Below are positions 33,899-43,040 of a stretch of 64,000 nt of DNA, one piece after another. The position numbers and the translations under genes are program-made. Position 1 is the stretch's first letter, and each line of letters opens with the position of its first letter. This stretch comes from Tunturiibacter gelidiferens (lineage in GTDB: Bacteria; Acidobacteriota; Terriglobia; Terriglobales; Acidobacteriaceae), in assembly GCF_013410115.1 (NCBI RefSeq), contig NZ_JACCCV010000002.1, positions 1,736,001-1,800,000 of the forward strand, written 5' to 3'. Under the pieces are notes generated by a model. The model had not been told where the DNA came from. It saw only the letters and a list, made by a program, of their open reading frames with translations, and made no database searches.

Positions 33899-36553
33899 AT
33901 GGCAGAGGTTACTAACGCTCTCCCGGTGGGAGAACTGGTTGGGAATAACTACGAGATCCTGGGCATCGCCGGCGCCGGTGGAATGGGTATTGTTTATCGT
34001 GCCTGGGACGCCAAGCTCGAGAGAACGGTTGCGCTCAAATTTTTACCCACCCTGCTGAATGCTGACGTTCGTGAGAGAGAGTACTTTGTCCTTGAAGCAC
34101 GAATGGCTTCGTCCTTGGATCACCCGAACATCGGCGTCATCCACGGGATCGAAGAGACGACGGATGGCCACGCGTTTATCGTCATGGGCTTCTATGACGG
34201 TCTTTCTCTGGCTCAAAGGATTGCCAAAGGTCCGCTGAGCACGCTGGAAGCCGTCGATGTCGCTATTCAGGTCGCGCTCGGCCTATGCGAAGCCCACTCA
34301 CACCATATCGTGCATCGGGACATCAAGCCGTCAAACGTAATGCTGACGAACACAAGGTCTGTTAAGATCGTCGACTTTGGATTGGCTCGTCTGATCAACG
34401 CAGAGACCGCAACTGCCAGCGGCATTGTGGGATCGATAAAGTACGTATCGCCCGAACAGGCGTTGGGCCAGCGAACCGATCAGCGAACAGATATATGGTC
34501 TCTTGGAGTAGTTTTGGCAGAGATGCTCGCGGGGCGCAATCCCTTCGACCGCGGAACGATTCCCGCGATTCTGGTTGCGATTCTCAACGAGCCGCCGCAG
34601 TTGCTTGACGGTTTGCCCATCGCACTGCAAGGAATCATCTATCGCTCCCTTTCGAAGGACACCGAGAAACGCTATCAGCATTGCTCAGAGATGCTGGCGG
34701 ATCTGCAAGCCGCACAAGCAGAGCTTTCGAACGATTCAACCAATCGAAGAGAAGCGATTGGCAGGAAGACTACGAGTCGGTCGAACGACATCCGCAGGTA
34801 TGTCGAGCAAGCTTCCGTCTCTACCTGGTCCAGGGCACAGAAGCCTCGAAACCGATGGCTGCCACTGGGCCTCGGCCTCTGTGGGCTTGTTCTACTGGCC
34901 TGTTTGTTTCTCTTTCCTCGGGTCCGCGAACAACTTGGTTCCCGCATAAGAGTGGGTGAAGAGCATATCGCAGTTCTTCCTTTTACTAACATTGGGAATA
35001 ACCCGGAGAATCAAGCTCTGAGCGAGGGCCTGGTGGATACGCTATCGGGGAAGCTTTCCGATCTCGATGTTGGCAACAAGGCGCTATGGGTAATTCCGGC
35101 GAGCGAGATCCGCCGTCTCAAAGTGACTGACCCCGCGGCCGCGCTCAAAACGCTTGGCGCAAATCTGGTAATCAGCGGAAGCATCCGGCGCGATGGAACC
35201 GCTGTGAATCTCAATCTCAACCTTATCAATACAAAGAATCTTCGCCTGATTGGGTCTGTCGATGTTGTGGATCAGGCTGGAGACCTCTCTGCGCTGCAAG
35301 ACGAAGCGGTATCGCGGCTCGCGCATCTGATGGATCTACCTGTGTCCGCCGAGATGTTGCACAATACCGGCGGATCCGTTGTGCCTGCGGCATATCAGAA
35401 TTACCTGACTGCGTTGGGCTATATGCAGCGTTACGACAAAGCGGGAAATCTGGATCAGGCAATCGAAGTATTGAACGCGGCGATCGAGACCGATCCGAAG
35501 TTCGCGCTCGGCTACGGTCAGCTCGGAGAGGCATATCGACTTAAGTATCAACTTGATCGGAATCAGCACTGGCTCGACGAAGCCCAGGGAAACCTTGAGA
35601 AGGCAATTCAGCTCGACAGTAGTTTGCCCGCGGCCTATGTCACTCTTGGGCGAATTCATGACGTTAGCGGGAAGCGCGAGCTCGCGCTGCAGGAGTTTCA
35701 ACATGCTCTTCAACTCGATCCGCGAAACGCAATGGCGATGAGGGGGCTGGCACGCGCGTATGAGCGTTCTGGCCGTGTCGCCGACGCAGAGGCTGCTTAC
35801 AAAAAGGCAGTCGCGCTGAAGCCCGATGATTGGGAGAGCTATAACCTCATCGGTAACTTCTATGACCGCCAGGGCAAATATCCTGAAGCGATCACTGCGC
35901 TGCGAAGAGCGATTGATATGACTCCGGACAATGCGGAGGTGTATCTCAATCTGGGCGCGACTTATGTGGATTCAGGAGACAGCGCGGTGCTTCCGACCGC
36001 CGAGCAGGCTCTGAAGAGATCAATCGAACTGGGGCCAACTTATCCGGCATATGCAAATCTTGCCAGCCTTTATCTTGCTCAGCGGAGGTATCGGGAGTCT
36101 GCGGAGGTCAACGAGAAAGCCCTGCGATTGAATGAGAACGATTACATGGTTTGGAATAACCTGCTGATCGCGTATGAGCGGCTTGGAGACAGTTCAAAAG
36201 CAAAGATGGTGCGAGAGCGAATCGTGCCGCTGCTCGAGCAGAATATCCGACTGAAACCACAAGATGCGCAGGCGCACTCACTGCTGGCTGTGATGCAGGC
36301 GAAGGATGGAGTGCCGGGGAGTGCGCTGGAGCATGCGCAGACGGCGATAGCGCTCTCCCCTGATGACCCAAGCATCCTAGTCAACGTCGCGGGGGCTTAC
36401 GAGATGTGCGGTGATCGCAAACAGGCGCTGGGTTATCTCGAGATGGCATTGCACAAAGGTTTTCCTTTGAGCCAACTCGAAAACGATCCGGACATGCGGG
36501 ATCTTCTGCGAGACCCCGGATTTCATTTCGGCAAACCATCACTAACTCAATAA
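33899..36553 (+). CDS. Ser/Thr protein kinase with TolB-like domain and TPR repeats
   Basis: 884 aa. The N-terminal Hanks-type kinase (about 18-275) has the glycine loop GAGGMGIVYRAWD, the lysine in VALKFL, catalytic HRDIKPSNVM and DFG in IVDFGLARL. A single membrane helix lies at about 320-340 (WLPLGLGLCGLVLLACLFLF). The extracytoplasmic part has a TolB-like domain (about 358-480: HIAVLPFTNIGNNPENQALS) and then about nine TPR units to residue 870. All catalytic residues are present. It probably relays an envelope signal by phosphorylation. A small gene follows 28 nt after its stop. Confidence 0.92.
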   Translation: MAEVTNALPVGELVGNNYEILGIAGAGGMGIVYRAWDAKLERTVALKFLPTLLNADVREREYFVLEARMASSLDHPNIGVIHGIEETTDGHAFIVMGFYDGLSLAQRIAKGPLSTLEAVDVAIQVALGLCEAHSHHIVHRDIKPSNVMLTNTRSVKIVDFGLARLINAETATASGIVGSIKYVSPEQALGQRTDQRTDIWSLGVVLAEMLAGRNPFDRGTIPAILVAILNEPPQLLDGLPIALQGIIYRSLSKDTEKRYQHCSEMLADLQAAQAELSNDSTNRREAIGRKTTSRSNDIRRYVEQASVSTWSRAQKPRNRWLPLGLGLCGLVLLACLFLFPRVREQLGSRIRVGEEHIAVLPFTNIGNNPENQALSEGLVDTLSGKLSDLDVGNKALWVIPASEIRRLKVTDPAAALKTLGANLVISGSIRRDGTAVNLNLNLINTKNLRLIGSVDVVDQAGDLSALQDEAVSRLAHLMDLPVSAEMLHNTGGSVVPAAYQNYLTALGYMQRYDKAGNLDQAIEVLNAAIETDPKFALGYGQLGEAYRLKYQLDRNQHWLDEAQGNLEKAIQLDSSLPAAYVTLGRIHDVSGKRELALQEFQHALQLDPRNAMAMRGLARAYERSGRVADAEAAYKKAVALKPDDWESYNLIGNFYDRQGKYPEAITALRRAIDMTPDNAEVYLNLGATYVDSGDSAVLPTAEQALKRSIELGPTYPAYANLASLYLAQRRYRESAEVNEKALRLNENDYMVWNNLLIAYERLGDSSKAKMVRERIVPLLEQNIRLKPQDAQAHSLLAVMQAKDGVPGSALEHAQTAIALSPDDPSILVNVAGAYEMCGDRKQALGYLEMALHKGFPLSQLENDPDMRDLLRDPGFHFGKPSLTQ

Positions 36554-36581
36554 ACGTCACCTCAACAAAAGGAGAATTATC

Positions 36582-36914
36582 TTGTCGATCGTTGTTGTTC
36601 CTCTCACCGATTCTGCCGATCCAATCGAAATCAACATGGAAGCTACGGACACTCTGCAGTTTGTCGCTGAAGTCTCAGGGGTCTTCACCAGCACGTATTC
36701 GAAGTATTTCTGCCCACACCTGCCCCACAACAAGTCATTGACGCTGAATGAAACATGGCCAAACACGGCTACTTATCCGGAGGGGACCGAACCTAATCCC
36801 TACGCTGCCGGTAAAATCTACACGTTTAACTGGACACCCGATAACGAAAAACAAGGTGGCTTGACTTCCTCGCCAGGGACGATCCATGTCGACACGGGAC
36901 AACCGGAGAGATAG
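36582..36914 (+). CDS. Small protein of unknown function with TTG start
   Basis: 110 aa. The only plausible start is a TTG at 36582, supported by a strong AAAGGAG site 7-8 nt upstream; in-frame ATGs come later. Composition is that of a soluble beta-rich protein; two Cys and several Asn/Thr/Pro motifs (NTATYPEGTEPNPYAAGKIY) are present. No family recognised. It follows the kinase gene by 28 nt and is probably co-transcribed, so it might be a substrate or modulator of the kinase. Confidence 0.6.
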   Translation: MSIVVVPLTDSADPIEINMEATDTLQFVAEVSGVFTSTYSKYFCPHLPHNKSLTLNETWPNTATYPEGTEPNPYAAGKIYTFNWTPDNEKQGGLTSSPGTIHVDTGQPER

Positions 36915-36952
36915 TTGCTTAATTCGAGCCGTGATCATCTCTAAATGTCTGT

Positions 36953-37002
36953 CGCCTACGGCACGGTGCTTACGAACACCCTGAGCACTGTCCGTTAGGC
37001 GA
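36953..37002. terminator. Bidirectional terminator hairpin
   Basis: TCGCCTACGGCACGGTGCT (from 36953) pairs with AGCACTGTCCGTTAGGCGA (to 37002) with only a few bulges around a 12-nt loop, followed by TTTT. It lies between the convergent ends of the small TTG-start gene and the desaturase gene. Confidence 0.75.
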
Positions 37003-37017
37003 TTTTGCGTTTGAGAC

Positions 37018-37935
37018 TTAGAGAGGGTTTATTCGCGTACCAGGTGCCTCCGGGAGATGCGCCACTTTGACGTTCTTTGCCAGACCGAACAACGCTAGTA
37101 ATTTGATACCCCAGTAGTTGAAATCCAGTTCCCACCAGGCCATGCCATGGCTGGCAGACACAGGATGTGCATGGTGATTGTTGTGCCAGCCCTCTCCGCC
37201 GGTCAAAAGCGCGACCCACCAGTTGTTGGTTGAGTCGTCACGGGTTTTGAAACGGCGCGAACCCCACAAGTGGGTCGCCGAGTTGACCAGCCAGGTTACG
37301 TGGAAGCCAATGGTGATACGAAGAAATGTCCCCCAGAGTAACCACGAGAGCCCCAACTTCCATCCGCCGAAAGCGGTGCCTCCACCCAGTAAAGCAACTC
37401 CGGTCAGGGTGATCGGAAGCCAGTGCCACACAGCCAACCAGCGGTAGAAGCGATCGCGATGCAGATCCGGCGCATAGTGAGCGAGCATGGTGGTCTCACT
37501 GTGAAGAGAGCCGCGCAGGATCCAGCCTATATGCGACCACCATTTGCCATCGCGGGGAGAGTGCGGATCGCCAGGTTTGTCGGTGTACTGGTGGTGCATA
37601 CGATGCACCGCGACCCAGTAGGTGGGACTGCCCTGCAGCGACATCGTCCCACAGATCGCCATGGCATACTCCAGCCACTTGGGCGTGGTGAAGCTGCGAT
37701 GAGTCAGTTGGCGGTGATAGCTGATGGCAATGCCTACGTTCTGACCGAGGAGCCACATCACAAGAAATACGACAACAGAAGACCAAGAAAAGGTAAACAG
37801 GGCCGCTATAGCGCCCACATGGAATGCCGCAATAACGACGAAGAAAATCCAGTTAAACTCTGCCGACTTAGCCTGCACCACTTCAACTATGTCGGGACTG
37901 CCGGTTTTTTGCGGTTGTGTAACAAGAGTCGCCAT
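37018..37935 (-). CDS. Acyl-CoA/fatty-acid desaturase
   Basis: 305 aa, an integral membrane di-iron enzyme. The three histidine boxes are HRQLTHRSF (about 75), HRMHHQYTD (about 110) and GEGWHNNHHAHP (about 245). Hydrophobic segments flank them (FFVVIAAFHVGAIAALFTFS at about 31-50 and two more in the middle). This arrangement matches stearoyl-CoA delta-9 type desaturases that introduce a cis double bond into membrane lipid chains. Monocistronic, with a terminator just downstream. Confidence 0.92.
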   Translation of the reverse strand: MATLVTQPQKTGSPDIVEVVQAKSAEFNWIFFVVIAAFHVGAIAALFTFSWSSVVVFLVMWLLGQNVGIAISYHRQLTHRSFTTPKWLEYAMAICGTMSLQGSPTYWVAVHRMHHQYTDKPGDPHSPRDGKWWSHIGWILRGSLHSETTMLAHYAPDLHRDRFYRWLAVWHWLPITLTGVALLGGGTAFGGWKLGLSWLLWGTFLRITIGFHVTWLVNSATHLWGSRRFKTRDDSTNNWWVALLTGGEGWHNNHHAHPVSASHGMAWWELDFNYWGIKLLALFGLAKNVKVAHLPEAPGTRINPL

Positions 37936-38136
37936 GGCGTGCCTGCCTCTAGTGTCGAGGCTAACGCCGGGCGCGAGGCATGGCTAGAGGGCGCAGGTAA
38001 GAGTTCGGTAATAGTTGAAGTAGCAGGTATTTCAGCTTTTGACAGCGATGCCGCCTCCGAAGCGGCCGGTCTTATAACCAATCCACGAGTGACAGCTCTA
38101 GGACCGGCAACGTTCGGCAGCTATTGCTCAGGAATC

Positions 38137-38238
38137 TCACATGGACCGGATTCTGAGATAACGGGATACGTCGGGAGCTATCAAAATCATCACTACGATT
38201 GCGCCGATTCCTGCTGCGGCAGCTATAAGTTTCATCAT
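38137..38238 (-). CDS. 33-aa single-helix membrane peptide
   Basis: ATGATG at 38238-38233, preceded by GAGG at 8 nt, encodes 33 residues: a hydrophobic helix (KLIAAAAGIGAIVVMILIA), then DVSRYLRIRSM and TGA at 38137. Similar tiny proteins are annotated as DUF6893 in Acidobacteriota. Its C-terminus (DVxRYLxxRxM) closely resembles that of the 70-aa membrane protein inside the hydrogenase operon (DVQRYLKMRAM, 46231-46443). It lies 69 bp after hypB and may be the last gene of that operon. Too short for most gene callers. Confidence 0.6.
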   Translation of the reverse strand: MMKLIAAAAGIGAIVVMILIAPDVSRYLRIRSM

Positions 38239-38307
38239 GTGAGTCACCTCGTCCAGCTTGTTGCCTGCTTTCTACTCCTGTTTCGATGCATTTCAGCATG
38301 CCGACGT

Positions 38308-38991
38308 CTACACAGGAGTATTTTGTGAACTTCGAGTATGTGTTTGCGCAAGAAACTGCAAGAAACCATCCATTCCCTCGTTGGTCTTTGCCGATACTTT
38401 GAATACGCGCATTCCTGGCCGCACCGCCTGGATGTTCGCGTTGGCAGTTAGTTCATCGAATTCGACCGCCGCTGCAAGGTCGATCTTGGTGATGACTGCT
38501 GCGTCGGCGCCGTTGAAGATAGTCGGGTATTTGAGCGGCTTATCTTCGCCTTCCGTCACGGAAAGTAACACGAGCCTCAGATCTTCCCCTAAATCATAAG
38601 ACGCGGGGCAGACCAGATTGCCCACGTTTTCGATGAAGAGCAGATCCAGCTGGCCTAACTTCCAATCTTTCAAGGAGTTCTCCACCATTGCCGCTTCAAG
38701 GTGACAGAGCGTTCCGGTGGTAATCTGCCGCACTGGCGCGCCACTGCGCGCGAGCCGCAGCGCGTCGTTCTCCGTCGCCAGGTCGCCTACCAGTGCAGCT
38801 ACGCGATAATGCGACCTGAGCAGGGTAAGAGTCTTTTCGAGGAAGGTAGTTTTACCGGCTCCAGGACTCGAGACGAGGCTAATCACATAGGTTCCCTGCG
38901 CGCGAAACCGGTCCCGCAGAGCCCGTGCGATCACATCATTTTGTTTGAGAACGTTTTTGCGAACTTCTAACAGGCGCGGTTCAGGGCTCAT
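38308..38991 (-). CDS. hypB: Hydrogenase nickel incorporation GTPase HypB
   Basis: 227 aa. The P-loop reads SSPGAGKTT (about 41-49); the conserved metal-site segment TTGTLCHLEA (about 92-101) carries the Cys-His pair; the IENVGNLVCP and NKxD-like TKID motifs complete the SIMIBI-class G domain. There is no long His-rich nickel-storage tail and no N-terminal CxxCGC motif, so it is the minimal form. HypB with HypA delivers nickel to the hydrogenase large subunit. Its start overlaps the hypA stop by 4 nt. Confidence 0.95.
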   Translation of the reverse strand: MSPEPRLLEVRKNVLKQNDVIARALRDRFRAQGTYVISLVSSPGAGKTTFLEKTLTLLRSHYRVAALVGDLATENDALRLARSGAPVRQITTGTLCHLEAAMVENSLKDWKLGQLDLLFIENVGNLVCPASYDLGEDLRLVLLSVTEGEDKPLKYPTIFNGADAAVITKIDLAAAVEFDELTANANIQAVRPGMRVFKVSAKTNEGMDGFLQFLAQTHTRSSQNTPV

Positions 38992-39332
38992 TGTTTAAGC
39001 TCCAGTGCGGTGATGACGAGTTCTTTTCCATGGATCACTTCAAACGTCGGGGTACCGCAGTCAGGGCAATAAAACCACTGCATGGATGCCAGCGTCTTTG
39101 GCATGTTGCATGCCGGACAAAAAACCTCTATGGGCACATCTTTCACTACAAGGCGTGAACCTTGGAGCGGGGTACCGTCGCAAGCTATCTCAAAAGAGAA
39201 TAGAAGCGCCTCCTTCACCACACCCGAGAGAGCCCCAAGCTCCAAGTGGACCGCTTCTATGTGCACGTTGCGCCGCTCCGCTTCCTCCTGTGCCATATCC
39301 ACGATGCTCATCGCAATCGAAAGCTCATGCAT
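38988..39332 (-). CDS. hypA: Hydrogenase maturation nickel metallochaperone HypA
   Basis: 114 aa. The N-terminal MHELSIAMSIV gives the nickel-binding His2-Glu3 motif. Zinc is bound by the two CxxC pairs in FCPACNMP and YCPDCGTP (about 70-95). The length matches the family. It overlaps hypF upstream by 8 nt and hypB downstream by 4 nt. Confidence 0.96.
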   Translation of the reverse strand: MHELSIAMSIVDMAQEEAERRNVHIEAVHLELGALSGVVKEALLFSFEIACDGTPLQGSRLVVKDVPIEVFCPACNMPKTLASMQWFYCPDCGTPTFEVIHGKELVITALELKQ

Positions 39333-41622
39333 GAACGACTCCTTCGCGAACGGAATGCTTCACATCGTTGAAGTTGCCGAATGCAGCAAGCGCTGCCTGC
39401 CCAAGGCTGATCCCGCCATCGTTAGGAGGCACTGCGTGGTTCGTCCAGATATCGAGACGGTGGGGCAGGAGGAGCGATTTCAAGTCTTCAAGTAGCAGTT
39501 CATTCTGAAAGACGCCTCCCGAGAGTACAACCGTATCAATCGCGCGGCTACTGCAGAGTTGAAGAATAAGATCGGTTGTTCCCGCAGCAAGTCCACGTTG
39601 AAAAGAGCGCGCGATATCAGATACTCCGCGTCCGCGCAGCCGGTCACGAATCATCGCTTCGAGCAGCGGGCGGAAATCGAGTTCTTTGTCAGTGATAGGG
39701 AAAGGATAGGCTTCCACACTCGCAGAGTCGCGTGCCAGTTGCTCCAGCCAAATCGCAGCCTGACCTTCAAACGTACTCTCTCCCACAAAACCCAACAGTG
39801 CGGCAGCCGCGTCGAAGAGCCTGCCGACGGAGGTCGTCGAAAAGGTGCGCACGTCGTGGTGGATCAATTGCACCGCGTCCTGATAGCGTGAGGTAAAGTG
39901 GAAAGGCGGCTGGGTCAAGTCGGGCACACCATCGATCTGAACCAGAAAACCGGATGCCGCCTGTACTGGATACTGCGCGGCGCCATCACCTCCGGGGAGA
40001 GCTGCTGCGCGCAAGTGAGCAGCGCGCTCGAAACCTCGTTCGAGACTTCCTATAAAGATTTCGCCGCCCCAGATGCTGCCGTCGTCGCCGAAGCCGGTCC
40101 CGTCGAAGCTCACGCCTAAAATGCTCTTCTCCCACTCGCCACGTTCTGCAAGGACAGAAGCCAGGTGAGCGCGATGATGCTGTATCGCCCGCGTCTCCTG
40201 AGCCAGGAGTGTAGCGGCATGATTTGTCGAAGCATATTGAGGATGACAATCGTGCACTACAAGCAGGTCGCCAGTGTCGATGTCATACATCGAGATGAAA
40301 TCTTCAATGGTCTTTGCAAAAGCCTGGAACCCTTGATAATGCGAGAGATCGCCAATGTGGTGGCTCACAAAAGCGTGACCGTCGACTACCAGCGTAATCG
40401 TGTTCTTTAGGTCCGATCCCAGGGCCAACACCGGACGCTTGATTGGCAGTCTTGCGACTGCGTTGGGCGCGTAACCTCGAGACCGGCGAAACACCACCGG
40501 ACCGAATGCTCCGACACGGGCTATTGAATCGTCTACTCTACGCGCGATTGGACGTTCGCCGATTAAAAACGCATCTGCGATTCCGGAGAGCCGCCTCAGC
40601 GCGTCCGCATCCTCATAGGCAATTGGCTCGTTCGATCGGTTGGCGCTGGTCATTACAAGCGCTTCCGGTCCACCCGCGGCGAAGAGAAGGTGCTGAAGTG
40701 GCGTGTAAGGCAACATCAAACCGAGGTCATGATTGTCAGGCGAAACGCCTTCAAGTTCGAGCCGAGCCTGTGCCAGCACAATCGGACGAGCTGAGGAAGT
40801 GAGCAACTCCTCGGCATCGGAGGTAAGAAAGACTAACCGGCTTGCTGCCCCGATATCTTTGACCATGAGGGCAAAGGGTTTTTCCTTACGATACTTCCTG
40901 GCTCGCAGGGCAGCGGTTGCTATGGGGTTGCGTGCATCGCAGGCTAGATGATATCCGCCAAGCCCTTTGATCGCGACGATTCTACCTTCACAGAGAAGTT
41001 CCGCTGTTCTTCGGACCGCATCCCAACCACTAGCGAGGTCGAGTCCGTTCTGGCGGAGCGTTACATTCGGCCCGCAGTTGGAACAAGCTACAGGTTGTGC
41101 GTGAAACCTGCGATTCGCAGGATCGTGGTACTCGGAGTCGCAATATGCATCCATCGGCCACGCCATCATGGTGGTGCTGGCTCGATCGTAAGGTAAGGCG
41201 AGGATGACGCTGTAGCGAGGTCCGCAGTTCGTGCAGTTGATGTAGGGATATCTATAACGCCGATCCGATGAGTCGAAGCATTCCTTCAAACAGTCCTCGC
41301 AGACAGGGAGATCGGGTGAGACATGGACAACAGGGCGGCCGGCGCGATGACTCTCTCGAATAGTGAACTCGTTCAGCCCCTCGTAGTGTGCGGGTTCGAC
41401 TTCAATTTCGGAGATGGTGGAAGCGGACGGATGCTTGCTTCGCATCTCTTGAACGAACGTTTCCATGTCCCGCTCGGCGCCTTCGAGATGAATCTCCACT
41501 CCCTGGTCGCCATTGAGCACCCACCCGGCCAGTGTGTTGGCATATGCCAGACGGTACACAAAAGGGCGAAAACCAACTCCCTGCACCACGCCGCGTACAC
41601 GAATTGAGCAGGCGCTTGCCAT
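39325..41622 (-). CDS. hypF: Carbamoyltransferase HypF
   Basis: 765 aa from the ATG at 41622, 2 nt after the glutaredoxin-like gene; a longer frame to 41802 lies inside that gene. Domains in order: acylphosphatase-like (about 5-92, RGVVQGVGFRPFVYRLAY), two zinc fingers (VCEDCLKECFDSSDRRYRYP, NCTNCGPRYS, ACSNCGP), YrdC-like (about 200-390), and the Kae1-like carbamoyltransferase domain with HHRAHLASVLAE and HDCHPQYAST metal-site histidines. It makes the thiocarbamate on HypE that becomes the cyanide ligand of the active-site iron. Confidence 0.95.
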   Translation of the reverse strand: MASACSIRVRGVVQGVGFRPFVYRLAYANTLAGWVLNGDQGVEIHLEGAERDMETFVQEMRSKHPSASTISEIEVEPAHYEGLNEFTIRESHRAGRPVVHVSPDLPVCEDCLKECFDSSDRRYRYPYINCTNCGPRYSVILALPYDRASTTMMAWPMDAYCDSEYHDPANRRFHAQPVACSNCGPNVTLRQNGLDLASGWDAVRRTAELLCEGRIVAIKGLGGYHLACDARNPIATAALRARKYRKEKPFALMVKDIGAASRLVFLTSDAEELLTSSARPIVLAQARLELEGVSPDNHDLGLMLPYTPLQHLLFAAGGPEALVMTSANRSNEPIAYEDADALRRLSGIADAFLIGERPIARRVDDSIARVGAFGPVVFRRSRGYAPNAVARLPIKRPVLALGSDLKNTITLVVDGHAFVSHHIGDLSHYQGFQAFAKTIEDFISMYDIDTGDLLVVHDCHPQYASTNHAATLLAQETRAIQHHRAHLASVLAERGEWEKSILGVSFDGTGFGDDGSIWGGEIFIGSLERGFERAAHLRAAALPGGDGAAQYPVQAASGFLVQIDGVPDLTQPPFHFTSRYQDAVQLIHHDVRTFSTTSVGRLFDAAAALLGFVGESTFEGQAAIWLEQLARDSASVEAYPFPITDKELDFRPLLEAMIRDRLRGRGVSDIARSFQRGLAAGTTDLILQLCSSRAIDTVVLSGGVFQNELLLEDLKSLLLPHRLDIWTNHAVPPNDGGISLGQAALAAFGNFNDVKHSVREGVVHA

Positions 41623-41624
41623 GT

Positions 41625-41861
41625 TTATTCTGACTCCACGATGCAACCCCTGCCTTGCCAACCAACCTGAATTACTTTGCCGTCCTCCACCAGCAACGGA
41701 ACCGTGCGTACGCTGCTGTCGAGGGCATGCATGCGCGCGCGTGCGTCGGAATCGGCTTCCACGTCGTACTCCGTGAAGTCTCGCCTCGTCCATTCCAGCC
41801 ACTCACGTAACTCCTGCGTGTATGGGCATCGAGCACTCCCATAGAGCTCAAGATTGGCCAT
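41625..41861 (-). CDS. Glutaredoxin-like protein in the hydrogenase operon
   Basis: 78 aa. The thioredoxin-fold start LYGSARCPYTQELREWLEWT has a single active-site Cys in CPYT, and RTVPLLVEDGKVIQVGWQGR carries the cis-Pro and the TVP motif. A second Cys is near the C-terminus (GRGCIVE). It resembles the Uxx-star group of small glutaredoxin-like proteins, some of which carry selenocysteine at the first position; here it is Cys. It overlaps the SIS gene by 14 nt and precedes hypF by 2 nt, so a role in thiol redox or Fe-S handling during hydrogenase assembly is likely but unproven. Confidence 0.75.
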   Translation of the reverse strand: MANLELYGSARCPYTQELREWLEWTRRDFTEYDVEADSDARARMHALDSSVRTVPLLVEDGKVIQVGWQGRGCIVESE

Positions 41862-43032
41862 GGCTCAACACCTCCAATGCCTCCCGAAGCACGTGATATG
41901 CGGACGCCTGCACCTCTTGAATGCGCGGAATATAGTCGCTGCGAACAATGATTGGATAGTCAACCAATCCTCGGCGATAGATCTCTCCGCCGTCGTTGCC
42001 CAGAAGAGCAACCGTCAGCAGATCACGCTTGCGCGCTTCTTCCAGGGCCATCACGATATTGCGAGAGCCGCCGCTGGTGGAGATTCCGATCGCGACGTCC
42101 GGCGGTTTCGCGTGTGCGAGGAGTTGGCGCAAAAAGATCACCTCGACCCCCACATCGTTAGCCAGCGCGGTTATGGTGGCTGGCTCCATAGAGAGAGATA
42201 TCGCAGGGATGGTATGGTATCCGATTGGAGGAAGCACACAGTCCATCGCCCAATCGTTGGCGTCCGTCGCTGAGCCGCCGTTACCGAAGAGAATCAACTT
42301 TCCGCCACGCAACAGGCGCTCTCGTACTGCAAGAGCCGTAGCACCGATCTGTTCGGATTGTTCTGTCGCGAGGCGAGTCCGCAACAGGGTGTCGTCGTGA
42401 ACTTTCATTTGGATGGAAGCAGCGACATCGTTGACTATGCCCTCAGTCTCCTGCTTCTTCTGACCCAGGAAAGGATAGAGAAACTCTGTTTGACCTATAT
42501 CTTGGCCCAGTTCCCGGTGTTCCAAAAAGACGTGAACTGTCTCCCACAGGGTGTGATAAAAGACTTCGACCAGTTCCTGGTGGATAAATGGGTCTTGAGT
42601 CGCTGCCTTGAGTGCGTAGGATCCGCATGGGCCGGGCAAAGCGAAGGTCATTGCCCCTTGCGCCTCCGCCGATTCTAAAGCCTCCCACACCTCAGGATCT
42701 CCTTCGGGTGGGCCGAAGCCCATCACAATATCTTCCGGGCGAAGAATGGCATCAAGCCATGGGCGCAGGAGTGCTGAGAGATCGAGCGCAGGGAGCGCGC
42801 GTTTGCCAACGATCACAGGATGAACGAACTCCACGGAGACGTGTTGGGCATCGGTCGAGTACGGTCCGCGTCCAAATGCCAGCAAACGGCCGCCTCTTAG
42901 AAAGCGTTCCGACATCTCACGACAGGCGACTGCCAGTGCGCGAGCCTCCTGAGAAAAGAAGCTTTCCAGAATCTCGTTGCGCAGGAGCAACCGTTCTTCA
43001 ATGTGTGCTGCGAGATTGACGGCAGTTTGCAT
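41848..43032 (-). CDS. Tandem SIS-domain protein (GmhA-like) in the hydrogenase operon
   Basis: 394 aa with two SIS domains. The first (about 35-185) has LLAFGRGPYSTDAQHVSVEF, a divergent sugar-phosphate loop. The second (about 225-390) has the classical GmhA-type LILFGNGGSATDANDWAMD and GISTSGGSRNIVMALEEA. Phosphoheptose isomerases have one such domain, so this is a duplication with one possibly degenerate half. It lies between hypE and the glutaredoxin-like gene, overlapping the latter. It is not part of the classical Hyp set. A sugar-phosphate-sensing or ligand-biosynthesis role is speculative. Confidence 0.75.
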   Translation of the reverse strand: MQTAVNLAAHIEERLLLRNEILESFFSQEARALAVACREMSERFLRGGRLLAFGRGPYSTDAQHVSVEFVHPVIVGKRALPALDLSALLRPWLDAILRPEDIVMGFGPPEGDPEVWEALESAEAQGAMTFALPGPCGSYALKAATQDPFIHQELVEVFYHTLWETVHVFLEHRELGQDIGQTEFLYPFLGQKKQETEGIVNDVAASIQMKVHDDTLLRTRLATEQSEQIGATALAVRERLLRGGKLILFGNGGSATDANDWAMDCVLPPIGYHTIPAISLSMEPATITALANDVGVEVIFLRQLLAHAKPPDVAIGISTSGGSRNIVMALEEARKRDLLTVALLGNDGGEIYRRGLVDYPIIVRSDYIPRIQEVQASAYHVLREALEVLSHGQS

Positions 43033-43040
43033 ACGAGGTC

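Noticed and set aside
37423..38328. 301-codon forward frame across the desaturase start and the following gap
   Set aside because: Its first half is antisense to the desaturase and the second half shows no motif; the gap instead holds the 33-aa reverse-strand peptide.
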